A stretch of DNA of 64,000 nt from Candidatus Nitrotoga sp. CP45 (GTDB taxonomy: Bacteria > Pseudomonadota > Gammaproteobacteria > Burkholderiales > Gallionellaceae): assembly GCA_945874105.1 (NCBI GenBank), contig CAMCFJ010000006.1, positions 43,614 to 107,613 of the forward strand, read 5' to 3'. The position numbers and the translations under genes are program-made. Numbering within the stretch: position 1 is the first letter of the stretch; every line of letters begins with the position of its first letter. The notes under the pieces were generated by a model that saw nothing but the letters and a program-made list of their open reading frames with translations, was not told the origin of the DNA and made no database searches. Below are positions 51,295 through 59,910 of the stretch, one piece after another.

Positions 51295-51792
51295 CTAGTA
51301 GCGACCACCTTGTTGGTAAATGTAGTTGCTCATTTCTACGGATTGCATATTCATGCGCCTCACAATGCCGTGCACGTGACGCACGATACCGCGCATTACA
51401 TAGTAGACGATGGCGGGGTTGGTGCTGAGAAAAGATTCCAGATGGGAGCGGTCCAGTAATAGCATTTTGCTGTCTGTTTTGGCCACCACAGTCGCGCTGA
51501 TCTGCGCGGCACTTCCACCAACAAACGTGATGATGCCAGCCAAATCACCGGGCTGTAGCAGATGCAAGGTAGCTTTTTCACCGCCAAGAGTGGCTGTCGC
51601 CTCAACCTCGCCAGTAGCAAGGATCATCAGCGTATTTCTAAGCGTACTGTTACCAGGCCGGAGAAGATATTCACCCGCTTTGTACTCATGCACTGTAATA
51701 ATATTTGCCAATGCTTCAATTTCGGCATCGCGCAACTCTTCAGTCAGCGTGGAGTTACGCAGGGTCTGCAAAATCAGGTCATCGGTCGTCAT
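51295..51792 (-). CDS. Cyclic-nucleotide-binding domain protein without DNA-binding domain
   Basis: The 165-residue protein is essentially one cNMP-binding (Crp-type) beta-roll: VHEYKAGEYLLRPGNSTLRN near residue 34, MLILATGEVEATATLGGEKATLHLLQPGDLAGIITFVGG, and TVVAKTDSKMLLLDRSHLESFL. A C-terminal helix follows. There is no helix-turn-helix, so it is not a transcription factor by itself. The phosphate-binding cassette is degenerate, so nucleotide binding is uncertain. It lies 27 bp after secA on the same strand and may be transcribed with it. The function is unknown; it could be a regulatory subunit of something else. Confidence 0.85.
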   Translation of the reverse strand: MTTDDLILQTLRNSTLTEELRDAEIEALANIITVHEYKAGEYLLRPGNSTLRNTLMILATGEVEATATLGGEKATLHLLQPGDLAGIITFVGGSAAQISATVVAKTDSKMLLLDRSHLESFLSTNPAIVYYVMRGIVRHVHGIVRRMNMQSVEMSNYIYQQGGRY

Positions 51793-51819
51793 CGTGATCT
51801 CCCACCAATAATAACTACA

Positions 51820-54531
51820 TCAAGTTAACTTGCCATGGCACTGCTTGTATTTTTTGCCGGAACCACAGGGGCATGGATCATTGCGTCCAGGTTTTTTGTT
51901 AGCGCGTACAAATGGTTTGTGCTCTGCCTCACCATCCTCCGCAGCCAATGCCTCTTCATAATCGGCATGATGATACTGCACATTTTCCGGAGCGTGGGGT
52001 GCTTCTACCGCTTCAATATCCTGTTCGTTGCGGATGTGCACGTTCATCAGTGTCCGCGTGACATCACGTTTGATCGATTCAAGCATGCCGGAAAACAACT
52101 CAAAAGCTTCACGCTTATATTCTTGCTTGGGGTTCTTCTGCGCATAACCACGCAGGTGGATGCCCTGGCGCAGATGATCCAGCGCTGCCAGGTGCTCCCG
52201 CCAGTGGGAATCCACGCTTTGCAGCATAATGATGCGCTCATATCCATGCATCATTTCCGCCTCGACTTGCTCCACCTTGGCATGATATTGCTGCTGTGCA
52301 GCCTGCACCACACGTTCACGCAAGCTGGTTTCATCAAGCTGTTTATTTTGTTCCAGCCATTGCACAACCGGTAGAGTCAATTGAAATTCGGCAGCCAATG
52401 CCTTCTCCAGCCCCGGGACATCCCACTGCTCTTCCATGCTCTGCGGTGCAATGTATTCACTAATGATGTAGTGCATTACCCCTTCGCGCATTGCATCGAT
52501 AGTTTCGGAAATATCCACGCTCTCCAGCAGCTCATTGCGTTGCTGGTAGACTACCTTACGTTGTTCATTGGCTACATCGTCGTATTCAAGAATCTGCTTG
52601 CGCATGTCAAAATTTCGCGCTTCGACTTTGCGTTGCGCGTTCTCAATGGCGCGGGTGACCCAGGAATGCTCAATCGCTTCGCCTTCGGGCAGCTTGAATC
52701 GATTCATGATGGCTGCCACACGGTCGGAGGCAAAAATCCGCAACAGCGGGTCTTCCAGCGATAAATAGAAACGGCTGGAGCCGGGGTCACCCTGACGACC
52801 CGCACGGCCACGCAATTGGTTATCCACACGACGCGATTCATGGCGCTCGGTACCGATGATATGCAAACCACCGCTCTTCACAACCTGGTCATGTATCGGC
52901 TGCCATTCAGCACGCAACTGGGCAATGCGCTGAGTGCGTGTGGCGCTGTCCAAACTTTCGTCCATACGTAACAATTCGATGGGCTTTTCCACGTTGCCGC
53001 CCAACACAATGTCCGTACCGCGCCCGGCCATATTAGTGGCGATCGTAATCATCTTTGGGCTTCCCGCTTGCGCTATGATCTCGGCTTCACGCGCGTGCTG
53101 CTTGGCGTTTAAAACTTGGTGCGGCAACTTTTCTTTTTCCAGCAGTTGCGACAATAATTCCGATGTTTCAATCGAGGTGGTGCCGACCAGCACTGGCTGA
53201 CCACGCTTATAGCAATCCTGAATGTCCAAAATTGCTGCTCGATATTTCTCACTTGTCGTCAGATAAACCTTGTCCATCATATCCTTACGGATAGTGGGCA
53301 AGTGCGGCGGGATAATAACGGTTTCCAGGCTGTAAATTTGCTGAAACTCAAACGCTTCGGTATCTGCCGTACCGGTCATGCCGGCCAACTTGCCATATAG
53401 ACGGAAGTAATTCTGGAAGGTAATGGCGGCTAGCGTTTGGTTCTCCTTCTGGATATCCACCCCTTCCTTGGCCTCTACCGCTTGGTGCAGGCCTTCGGAC
53501 CAACGCCTTCCGGCCATCATACGACCCGTGAATTCATCCACGATAATCACTTCGCCGTCCTGCACTACATAATTCTGGTCACGAAGATACAGGGCATGTG
53601 CCCGCAACGCAGCATACAGATGATGAATCAGCATAATGTTGGCGGGGTCATACAAGCTGCCGCCAGTGGGCAACAGCCCTGCCTGGCTAAGCAATTCTTC
53701 AGCATGTTCATGCCCGCTTTCCGACAACAGAATCTGACGGTTTTTCTCGTCAACACTGTAATCGCCGGGGCCATCTTCTTCTTGCTGACGCACCAACTTC
53801 GGCACCAGTTTGTCCATGCGGACATAGACGTCCACATTGTCTTCGGCCTGGCCAGAAATGATCAGCGGGGTGCGCGCCTCGTCGATCAGAATGGAATCCA
53901 CCTCATCCACGATGGCATAATTCAGCTTGCGCTGAAAGCGCTCGCCAGCCTGGGTAGCCATATTGTCGCGCAGGTAATCGAAGCCAAATTCGTTGTTGGT
54001 GCCGTAGGTTATATCCGCATTGTAAGCAGCCTGTTTGTCGGCATGGTCCATCTGCGACAGAATCACCCCCACTGATAATCCAAGGAAGCGATACAGCCGA
54101 CCCATCCATTCAGCATCACGTGCCGCCAGATAATCGTTTACCGTCACCACATGCACGCCTTGACCTGAAAGCGCATTGAGATATGCGGGCAGGGTCGCCA
54201 TCAAAGTTTTGCCCTCACCGGTACGCATTTCTGCAATCTTGCCATAGTGCAGTGCCATGCCGCCGATCAGTTGCTCGTCGAAGTGGCGCATTTGCAGTAC
54301 GCGCTGCCCGGCTTCACGTACCACGGCGAATGCCTCTGGCAACAATGTATTCAGTGCTTCGCCTTGAGTAATGCGCTGTTTGAAGGTGTCGGTTTTAAGA
54401 CGCAATGCCTCGTCCGAAAGCTTCCCCACCTCGGCCTCAAGAGCGTTAATCGTTAACACTGTCTGGCGATATTGTTTGAGGAGGCGATCGTTACGACTGC
54501 CAAAAATACTTTTCAATAAATTAGAAATCAT
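51820..54531 (-). CDS. secA: Preprotein translocase ATPase SecA
   Basis: SecA drives unfolded preproteins through SecYEG using ATP. The 903-residue protein has the Walker A motif [13 protein letters not shown] near residue 102, the DEAD-like box [20 protein letters not shown] near 208, the preprotein cross-linking domain, NBD2 with [13 protein letters not shown], the helical scaffold and wing domains, and a C-terminal SEC-C zinc site ([18 protein letters not shown]) that binds SecB. The length is standard. An additional minus-strand terminator lies 100 bp upstream, so secA has its own promoter in 54532-54631. Confidence 0.98.
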   Translation of the reverse strand: MISNLLKSIFGSRNDRLLKQYRQTVLTINALEAEVGKLSDEALRLKTDTFKQRITQGEALNTLLPEAFAVVREAGQRVLQMRHFDEQLIGGMALHYGKIAEMRTGEGKTLMATLPAYLNALSGQGVHVVTVNDYLAARDAEWMGRLYRFLGLSVGVILSQMDHADKQAAYNADITYGTNNEFGFDYLRDNMATQAGERFQRKLNYAIVDEVDSILIDEARTPLIISGQAEDNVDVYVRMDKLVPKLVRQQEEDGPGDYSVDEKNRQILLSESGHEHAEELLSQAGLLPTGGSLYDPANIMLIHHLYAALRAHALYLRDQNYVVQDGEVIIVDEFTGRMMAGRRWSEGLHQAVEAKEGVDIQKENQTLAAITFQNYFRLYGKLAGMTGTADTEAFEFQQIYSLETVIIPPHLPTIRKDMMDKVYLTTSEKYRAAILDIQDCYKRGQPVLVGTTSIETSELLSQLLEKEKLPHQVLNAKQHAREAEIIAQAGSPKMITIATNMAGRGTDIVLGGNVEKPIELLRMDESLDSATRTQRIAQLRAEWQPIHDQVVKSGGLHIIGTERHESRRVDNQLRGRAGRQGDPGSSRFYLSLEDPLLRIFASDRVAAIMNRFKLPEGEAIEHSWVTRAIENAQRKVEARNFDMRKQILEYDDVANEQRKVVYQQRNELLESVDISETIDAMREGVMHYIISEYIAPQSMEEQWDVPGLEKALAAEFQLTLPVVQWLEQNKQLDETSLRERVVQAAQQQYHAKVEQVEAEMMHGYERIIMLQSVDSHWREHLAALDHLRQGIHLRGYAQKNPKQEYKREAFELFSGMLESIKRDVTRTLMNVHIRNEQDIEAVEAPHAPENVQYHHADYEEALAAEDGEAEHKPFVRANKKPGRNDPCPCGSGKKYKQCHGKLT

Positions 54532-54631
54532 TGTTTAATTTTTCTAGGTTTCAATTCTGAGAATTTTAATTATGGGTTTTAATGCTGGATTTATATTCCG
54601 AAGCCTTAATTTGTTTTCAGTTACACCAAGC

Positions 54632-54658
54632 AAAAGGGTGAAGTGCCACACCTCACCC
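54632..54658 (-). terminator. Terminator on minus strand, upstream of secA
   Basis: On the minus strand GGGTGA, a short mismatch, GTG, loop, CAC and TCACCC form a stem followed by TTTT. It would end a transcript arriving from the right, i.e. from the decayed M23 gene, before secA begins. Confidence 0.6.
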
Positions 54659-54782
54659 CTGTACAAAATTCAATGTTTATTAATTCTCGACGTTTCAAAA
54701 AACCGCTTGTGATTATGTGCGACACTTTTAGATATCTCACCTCATAAAGTCGTGTGAAGGCCACAAAATAAGTCTTATCTGT

Positions 54783-55013
54783 TCACCTTGCCAACCTCCG
54801 GCACGTATCACCGTCACAATTTGTGCCAACAAACTTAAACGTGCTCAGACTGAACAACATCATCCAATTGCCATGATCAATCCTCGTTATATTATCATAC
54901 TGCTCTTGGTAATCTGAATACACTCCAAATATCTCATTATCCATGCCAACATTAAAATGCTTTTCAACATCGAAAAGTCGTTGAAAACAAGGTGATTTCT
55001 TATTGAATATAGC
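54783..55013 (-). pseudogene. Degenerate M23 (LytM-type) peptidase gene fragment
   Basis: Between secA and the DUF721 gene the minus strand has an open frame too short or broken to be a normal gene. The only internal ATG (54944) leaves 53 codons. The sequence reads MDNEIFGVYSDYQEQYDNI, then TRIDHGNWMMLFSLSTFKF and GDTCRRLAR. It aligns by eye with the LytM core (GVV.YAGYQGQYGN, IDHGNG..TLYAHLSK, VGD.VKRGQLIA). The HxH zinc motif and the conserved Gly/Tyr/Ala/His residues are lost. Upstream the reading shifts to another frame. Other betaproteobacteria have an M23 peptidase gene in this position and orientation, which supports decay in place. The rest of 54532-55170 shows nothing else I can support. 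Confidence 0.5.
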
Positions 55014-55170
55014 TCATGATGACCGTGAAAATAATTCCATCGAAATAACCTCTAACGACAGCATTGAATCCCTGATGGCGTATTGTTACCAAGTAGATGT
55101 ACGAGCTTTTACAAAACCATGGATACTGGAATAGTATTCATGTTTCCATTTCTGAATTAATCTAAATGTT

Positions 55171-55593
55171 GTGTCAAAACAATTAAGTTCATACTTCAAT
55201 GCCAGCCAAGAATTGCGTCAGCTATCGCATAAGGTAGACCAACTTCTCGCATTGCAGCGGCATTATGAACAGATCGCGCCACCTTCCTTGGTACGCGCGA
55301 GTCATGTGATGCAACTTAACCAGCAAACTCTCGATATTGCCGCAGACAACGGCACGGTGGCGGCCAAGTTGCGTCAACTTGCCCCGGAATTTACTCAACT
55401 ATTCCAAAATAGGGGCTGCGAGATTACTGGAATTCAGATTAGGGTGCAAGTTACCGTGCCGATCACCGCACGACCTTCTCGCCCCTCCTCACTCAGTACC
55501 GGGGGGCGGCAACAGTTGGCTGACTTCACCGTAAAATTGCAAGATTCACCTCTGAAAACCGCATTACAACGCTTGGCAAAGAATACGAAGTAA
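55171..55593 (+). CDS. DUF721 (DciA-like) protein
   Basis: The 140-residue protein starts at GTG 55171. The N-terminal two thirds match the DUF721 pattern: QELRQLSHKVDQLLALQRHYEQI, then LVRASHVMQLNQQTLDIAADNGTVAAKLRQLAPEFTQLF. Members with this domain include DciA, which loads the DnaB helicase in bacteria lacking DnaC; many short members are uncharacterised. The C-terminal tail is Pro/Ser-rich then helical. It is divergent from the decayed M23 gene and secA, the conserved order seen near lpxC in related genomes. DciA function is plausible but not shown here. Confidence 0.82.
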   Translation: MSKQLSSYFNASQELRQLSHKVDQLLALQRHYEQIAPPSLVRASHVMQLNQQTLDIAADNGTVAAKLRQLAPEFTQLFQNRGCEITGIQIRVQVTVPITARPSRPSSLSTGGRQQLADFTVKLQDSPLKTALQRLAKNTK

Positions 55594-55943
55594 TGGCAAT
55601 CGACCTTCGCTTGGATTAATGAACAGTTGTTGGGGTTTTGTGTTTACCCAATAGCTCCGCACGGACTCAAATCGAAAAGCTATGGCACAATACGAAAATT
55701 CAGAACCCGTCATTAATCCTATAACAAAGACGCATCTTAAAATTCAACAATTTGTTGCCTGATTAATATTTAGCGAAGATCACACCTCTCTTATCGCCTG
55801 CCGGTTTATTCATTGCTCCTGATCAGGCGATTGTTCCCCAGTCATGACGGGGCTGATAGCATGACAGTTGCTTCCCCAAAACGGGAAGGCTCTGTTAACC
55901 TTTTAATTTCTGCTCATGAGCGGTTTCTGTGGAGTACGATGGG
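55594..55943. other. Leader region upstream of the PP0621-type gene
   Basis: No gene in this 350-bp stretch. It holds three consecutive hairpins at 55793-55888, described separately. The left half (55594-55790) is A/T-rich and may hold the promoter. No tRNA or known small RNA was recognised. Confidence 0.5.
55793..55888 (+). ncRNA. Unassigned structured region: three consecutive hairpins
   Basis: Hairpin 1 pairs ATCGCCTG (55793-55800) with CAGGCGAT (55824-55831). Hairpin 2 pairs CCCC (55836-55839) plus GTC with GAC plus GGGG (to 55852). Hairpin 3 pairs CTTCCC (55871-55876) with GGGAAG (55883-55888). All stems are perfect or nearly so. The stretch is 55 bp upstream of the PP0621-type gene and 300 bp before pilS. 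It could be a leader with a regulatory role or a small RNA; I match it to no known riboswitch. No strong T-run follows. Confidence 0.4.
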
Positions 55944-56183
55944 ATGAGTCGCTTATTAGTTGTAGTTGTTATCTTCATAGCCATCTACTTGTTACTCAAG
56001 TACTACCGCAAGCAGTTGCCAAAAAAGGATGTCCCTGGTGAAGACACATCCAGGCGCAGCGAAAATATGGTGCGTTGTGCGCACTGCGGAGTGCATCTGC
56101 CCAAAGGCGAGAGCATTGTGGTCGATCAAAAGAACTATTGCAGTGAGGTGCATCGCCGCGCACACACTGACGAACCCGCATAA
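55944..56183 (+). CDS. PP0621-type small membrane protein with Cys-rich tail
   Basis: The 79-residue protein has an N-terminal membrane helix (MSRLLVVVVIFIAIYLLLKYY) and a soluble tail with a treble-clef-like Cys arrangement (MVRCAHCGVHLPKGE, then NYCSEVHRRAH), probably zinc-binding. It matches the PP0621-type family: a small protein often encoded just before pilS in Pseudomonas and betaproteobacteria. I start at ATG 55944, with TGGAG nine bases before; a GTG at 55929 in frame is possible. pilS begins 23 bp downstream, so it is likely the first gene of the pilSR transcript. The function is unknown. Confidence 0.88.
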   Translation: MSRLLVVVVIFIAIYLLLKYYRKQLPKKDVPGEDTSRRSENMVRCAHCGVHLPKGESIVVDQKNYCSEVHRRAHTDEPA

Positions 56184-56206
56184 CCCCTAATACCAGATGA
56201 ATTTTG

Positions 56207-57835
56207 ATGTGGGATAACGGACACCTCTCCCCGTGGCATTTATTGCGCCCGCGATCTAATTCTGCGCCAGCACCGGAAGCCATGTGGCGCTCAATTTACT
56301 TCTTTAATCTTTATCGCCTGGCTCTGGGTGGACTATTTGTATTCCTGGTGAGCACGTTTGGTAATGCCCTGTCGTTGGGTTCACGCGCTCCATCGCTATT
56401 CTTTCGCATCTGTCTTATATACATCTTGCTGATCCTGGTCTCGCTTCTAACCATCAAGTTACGTCGGCCCCGATTTAGCTTGCAATTGGCATTTCTGGTA
56501 GGAACCGATATTGTTTGCATAACAATTTTATCGCATGCCAGTGGGGGCATACAAAGTGGCTTGGGAGTGTTGCTACTAATATCGCTGACCGCTACAGGAT
56601 TAATTAGTCGTGGCAGGATTTCCCTGTTCTTCGCGGCACTTGCCAGCATTGCGGTGTTGTTGCAGCATTCCTACGCAGTACTTACCCAAAATGCGGAAGT
56701 AGCCCAATATATGCAGGCTGGGTTGTTGAGCACCGCCTATTTCGCCGTTGCTTGGCTGGCGCATACCATGGCCAAGTATGCCATTGCCAGCGAAAATCTT
56801 GCTGCTCTGCGCGGTGTAGATCTGGCCAACATGGCAGAGGTTAACAGACTGGTGATTCAGGACATGCCGGACGGCGTACTGGTAGTGAATGAGCAAGGAA
56901 GGGTCAGGCAATACAATCCTGGCGCGGAGCGTTTGCTTGGATACACGTTTTCAAAGACTGACAACGCCACGCTGGAAAGTTGCGCGCCTCTGCTGGCGGA
57001 TCAGTTCGCCGTTTGGCGGCAGCACCAGAGGCGCGAACATGAAGTGTTACGTTTGCCGATAACCAATCATCCGGTGCGCGTGCGTTTCCTGCCTGTTAGG
57101 CGCGAGGGCTTTGGGGGTGCGATAATTTTCCTTGAAGACATGCAACGCGTTCAGGCGCAGGCTCAGCAGATCAAACTCGCCGCGCTGGGGCGACTGACCG
57201 CCAACATTGCCCATGAGGTGCGCAACCCACTGTCGTCTATCAGCTATGCAACCGAGCTACTGCAAGAAGAAAAACACGATCCGGCGCAGACCCGGCTGTT
57301 CCAAATAATTATGGACAATGCCGCAAGGCTGAACAACATCGTGGAAGATGTGTTGCAGTTGAACCGGCGCGATAGGGTGCACAGCGAAGATTATAATTTA
57401 GCCGAAAAATTGCCCCTCTATATTGAGGGATTGGGTCATGCCCAAGGCGTGTCGCAGGAAATATTTTTAATTAAGGCTGCATCGGCCTGCGTAATCAGCT
57501 TTGATCGTGGCCATCTCGATCAAGTATTGTGGAATTTATGCCGCAATGCTCTGCGTTATTGCAGCAAGCTGACAGGCAGTGTGCAGCTGTGTGCGTGGCG
57601 CTCCAAGGAGGGAAGGATAGTACTGGAAATTCTTAACGATGGGCCTCCAGTTGCCCGCGAGTCCGTTCACCATTTGTTCGAGCCTTTCTTTACCATGACG
57701 ACCGGTGGCACCGGTTTAGGCCTGTATATTGCACGCGAACTGTGCGAGGCTAATGGGGCAACGCTTGAATATAGGCAGCCCGCAAAGGGTGGTGCGTGTT
57801 TCCGCATTGTGTTTGGAGATCAAAATGAACATTGA
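56207..57835 (+). CDS. pilS: Sensor histidine kinase PilS
   Basis: PilS senses pilin levels in the inner membrane and controls PilR, thereby pilA transcription. The product of about 542 residues has six predicted membrane helices (about 32-190), a PAS domain (about 215-310, VIQDMPDGVLVVNEQGRVRQYNPGAERLLGY), a HisKA phosphoacceptor IAHEVRNPLSSISYATELL near residue 343, and a HATPase with NRDRVHSED, an N-box around LWNLCRNALRYC and a G2 box GGTGLGLYIARELC. The frame begins with TTG 56204, but ATG 56207 is the sensible start. It overlaps pilR by 11 bases. Confidence 0.95.
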   Translation: MWDNGHLSPWHLLRPRSNSAPAPEAMWRSIYFFNLYRLALGGLFVFLVSTFGNALSLGSRAPSLFFRICLIYILLILVSLLTIKLRRPRFSLQLAFLVGTDIVCITILSHASGGIQSGLGVLLLISLTATGLISRGRISLFFAALASIAVLLQHSYAVLTQNAEVAQYMQAGLLSTAYFAVAWLAHTMAKYAIASENLAALRGVDLANMAEVNRLVIQDMPDGVLVVNEQGRVRQYNPGAERLLGYTFSKTDNATLESCAPLLADQFAVWRQHQRREHEVLRLPITNHPVRVRFLPVRREGFGGAIIFLEDMQRVQAQAQQIKLAALGRLTANIAHEVRNPLSSISYATELLQEEKHDPAQTRLFQIIMDNAARLNNIVEDVLQLNRRDRVHSEDYNLAEKLPLYIEGLGHAQGVSQEIFLIKAASACVISFDRGHLDQVLWNLCRNALRYCSKLTGSVQLCAWRSKEGRIVLEILNDGPPVARESVHHLFEPFFTMTTGGTGLGLYIARELCEANGATLEYRQPAKGGACFRIVFGDQNEH

Positions 57836-59183
57836 TATACAGGCTCGCACTGCGCGCGTCTTGGTGGTGGATGACGAACCGGATATATTGGAGCTGATCG
57901 AGTTGGCGCTGCTACGCATGGGATTGCAGGTCGATCGCGCCAGCAATGTGCAGGAAGCCTTGCAACAATTAAATAATAAAACATATCAGCTATGTCTGAC
58001 AGATATGCGCCTGCCGGATGGAGAAGGTCTGGAGGTAGTGCAATATATTATCGCTCGCAACATGCATGTGCCAGTCGCGGTGATTACCGCGCATGGCAAC
58101 ATGGAAAATGCTATTTTCGCACTCAAGGCGGGCGCTTTCGACTACCTGCCCAAGCCAGTTGCGCTGACCCAGTTACGCGCCTTGGTCAATGCCGTGCTGA
58201 AGCTGCCGCCACCATCCGCCACTGTGCGGAAAGGCGTGCGAACATTGTTGGGGCAGTCCCCGGCCATGGAGAAGGTGCGCGACCTGATCGACCGGGTGGC
58301 GCGTAGCCAGGCGCCAGTGCATATCAGCGGCGAATCAGGTAGCGGAAAAGAACTGGCTGCGCGGCTGATCGTTGAAAAAAGCGCTCGGCGCGACCAACCC
58401 TTCATCACGGTAAACTGCGGTGCAATCCCTGAAACGCTCATGGAAAGCGAATTTTTCGGTTATCGCAAGGGCGCATTCACCGGTGCGGAAAAGGATCGCG
58501 ATGGTTTATTTCAAGCTGCCAATGGCGGCACTTTATTCCTTGACGAGGTGACCGATCTGCCACTCTCCATGCAGGTCAAATTGTTGCGGGTAATCCAGGA
58601 AAAAAAAGTGCGTAAGGTCGGCGCTACGCAGGAAGAGCCGGTGGATGTGCGTATCATCAGCGCCACCCATGACGCATTGGCAGAGCAAGTACAGCAGGGG
58701 AAATTTCGTCAGGATCTTTATTACCGTCTGAATGTGATTACCTTGCTTATGCCACCGTTGCGCGCAATGCGCGATGACATCGCCGAGATTGCCAGCCAGT
58801 TTTTAGCTCGCCTGTGTAGCGATGCGGGGGTCGAATTTGCATCGGCAGCTTTGACGACGCTTCAACAATATGATTTCCCGGGTAATGTGCGCGAGCTGGA
58901 AAACATAATCGAGCGGGCACTCGCATTATGTTCGGACGGCATTATCATGCCAGCCGATTTGCAGCTGGCGCCCACTGCCTTTGCTGAAATGACCGTCAAA
59001 CAAAGTGTGACTGGCAAATATCCGCTTACCGATTATCTGGATAGCGTCGAACGCGCAGCCATTCTGGAGGCGCTACAGCAGACCAATTTCAACCGCACAG
59101 CTGCGGCCAAGATACTGGGAGTGACTTTTCGCGCCCTGCGTTATCGCATGGATCGGCTGGGCATCACTGACAAGGATGAATAA
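57825..59183 (+). CDS. pilR: Sigma-54-dependent response regulator PilR
   Basis: PilR is an NtrC-type regulator that activates pilA with sigma-54. The 452-residue protein has a receiver domain (about 12-125; VLVVDDEPDILELIELAL, phosphoacceptor Asp in LCLTDMRLPDGEGLE), an AAA+ domain with Walker A GESGSGKELAARL near 170, the GAFTGA loop that contacts sigma-54, and Walker B GGTLFLDEVTDL. A C-terminal Fis-type HTH (NFNRTAAAKILGVTFRALRYRMDRL) follows. ATG 57825 has GGAG upstream; the longer frame is inside pilS. ampD follows after three bases. Confidence 0.96.
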   Translation: MNIDIQARTARVLVVDDEPDILELIELALLRMGLQVDRASNVQEALQQLNNKTYQLCLTDMRLPDGEGLEVVQYIIARNMHVPVAVITAHGNMENAIFALKAGAFDYLPKPVALTQLRALVNAVLKLPPPSATVRKGVRTLLGQSPAMEKVRDLIDRVARSQAPVHISGESGSGKELAARLIVEKSARRDQPFITVNCGAIPETLMESEFFGYRKGAFTGAEKDRDGLFQAANGGTLFLDEVTDLPLSMQVKLLRVIQEKKVRKVGATQEEPVDVRIISATHDALAEQVQQGKFRQDLYYRLNVITLLMPPLRAMRDDIAEIASQFLARLCSDAGVEFASAALTTLQQYDFPGNVRELENIIERALALCSDGIIMPADLQLAPTAFAEMTVKQSVTGKYPLTDYLDSVERAAILEALQQTNFNRTAAAKILGVTFRALRYRMDRLGITDKDE

Positions 59184-59186
59184 GCA

Positions 59187-59741
59187 GTGAAAGTTGGTGC
59201 ATATGGATGGGTCAGCGGTATGCGCCGTCTTGCTTCGCCAAACTGTGATGTTCGCCCGTCTGGTACAGCCATAGACTTATTGGTTATTCACAATATCAGT
59301 CTGCCGCCGGGTGAGTTCGGCGGCCAGGCAGTTGCACAGTTATTTACCAACACGCTTGACGCGGATGCACATCCCTATTTTGCTCAACTCAAAGGGGTGA
59401 GAGTTTCTGCCCATTTTTTAATACAACGCACGGGCGAGATTATCCAGTTCGTGCCTTGCAGCAAGCGTGCTTGGCATGCGGGTACATCGGCGTGGCAAGG
59501 ACGCACGGCCTGCAATGACTTTTCCATAGGCATAGAATTGGAAGGCACGGACTTCCTGCCATTCAGCGATCAACAGTATGCTTCACTAATCCGGCTGACA
59601 CGAGTGCTCAAACGTGCCTATCCGATTCGTGAAATTGCAGGGCATTCAGATATTGCACCGGGGCGAAAGACAGATCCCGGGCAAAAATTTGACTGGTCGC
59701 GATATCTTGCGAAGGGTGGCTTGAAATCGAGCCGAATATGA
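59187..59741 (+). CDS. ampD: 1,6-anhydro-N-acetylmuramyl-L-alanine amidase AmpD
   Basis: AmpD splits the peptide from anhydroMurNAc in the cytoplasm during cell-wall recycling, and in many species its loss induces AmpC beta-lactamase. The 184-residue protein starts at GTG 59187 and has the amidase_2 zinc site: LLVIHNISLPPGEFGG (first His), RAWHAGTSAWQGRTACNDFSIGIELEGTDF (WHAG and the ExEG region) and GHSDIAPGRKTDPGQKFDW (final His/Asp). It is three bases after pilR. Together with amgK-murU elsewhere in the window it indicates an active recycling route. Confidence 0.96.
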   Translation: MKVGAYGWVSGMRRLASPNCDVRPSGTAIDLLVIHNISLPPGEFGGQAVAQLFTNTLDADAHPYFAQLKGVRVSAHFLIQRTGEIIQFVPCSKRAWHAGTSAWQGRTACNDFSIGIELEGTDFLPFSDQQYASLIRLTRVLKRAYPIREIAGHSDIAPGRKTDPGQKFDWSRYLAKGGLKSSRI

Positions 59742-59808
59742 AATATAAAAATATGTATTCTCTGATAGAAAATTTTTGTTTTTTTACTTGTTTATTTAAT
59801 AGCTTCCT

Positions 59809-59852
59809 ACTACAATTACTCCAATTAGACTGAATTGACCACTACATGTAGT
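59809..59852 (+). promoter_or_regulatory. Tandem NrdR-box-like sites before nrdA
   Basis: Two similar 12-bp sites, ACTACAATTACT at 59809-59820 and ACTACATGTAGT at 59841-59852 (a perfect palindrome), are spaced 32 bp apart, which is three helical turns. NrdR, the global ribonucleotide reductase repressor, binds pairs of roughly 16-bp sites at this spacing. They lie about 60-100 bp before the nrdA start, in the only promoter region of nrdAB. The core differs somewhat from the textbook ACACTATATATAGTGT consensus, so the call rests on spacing and symmetry. Confidence 0.6.
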
Positions 59853-59910
59853 AGTTTTAGCATTTCAGGCTACTCACGAATAAAGCGATAATTATTAAAG
59901 CGGGTGCTAT

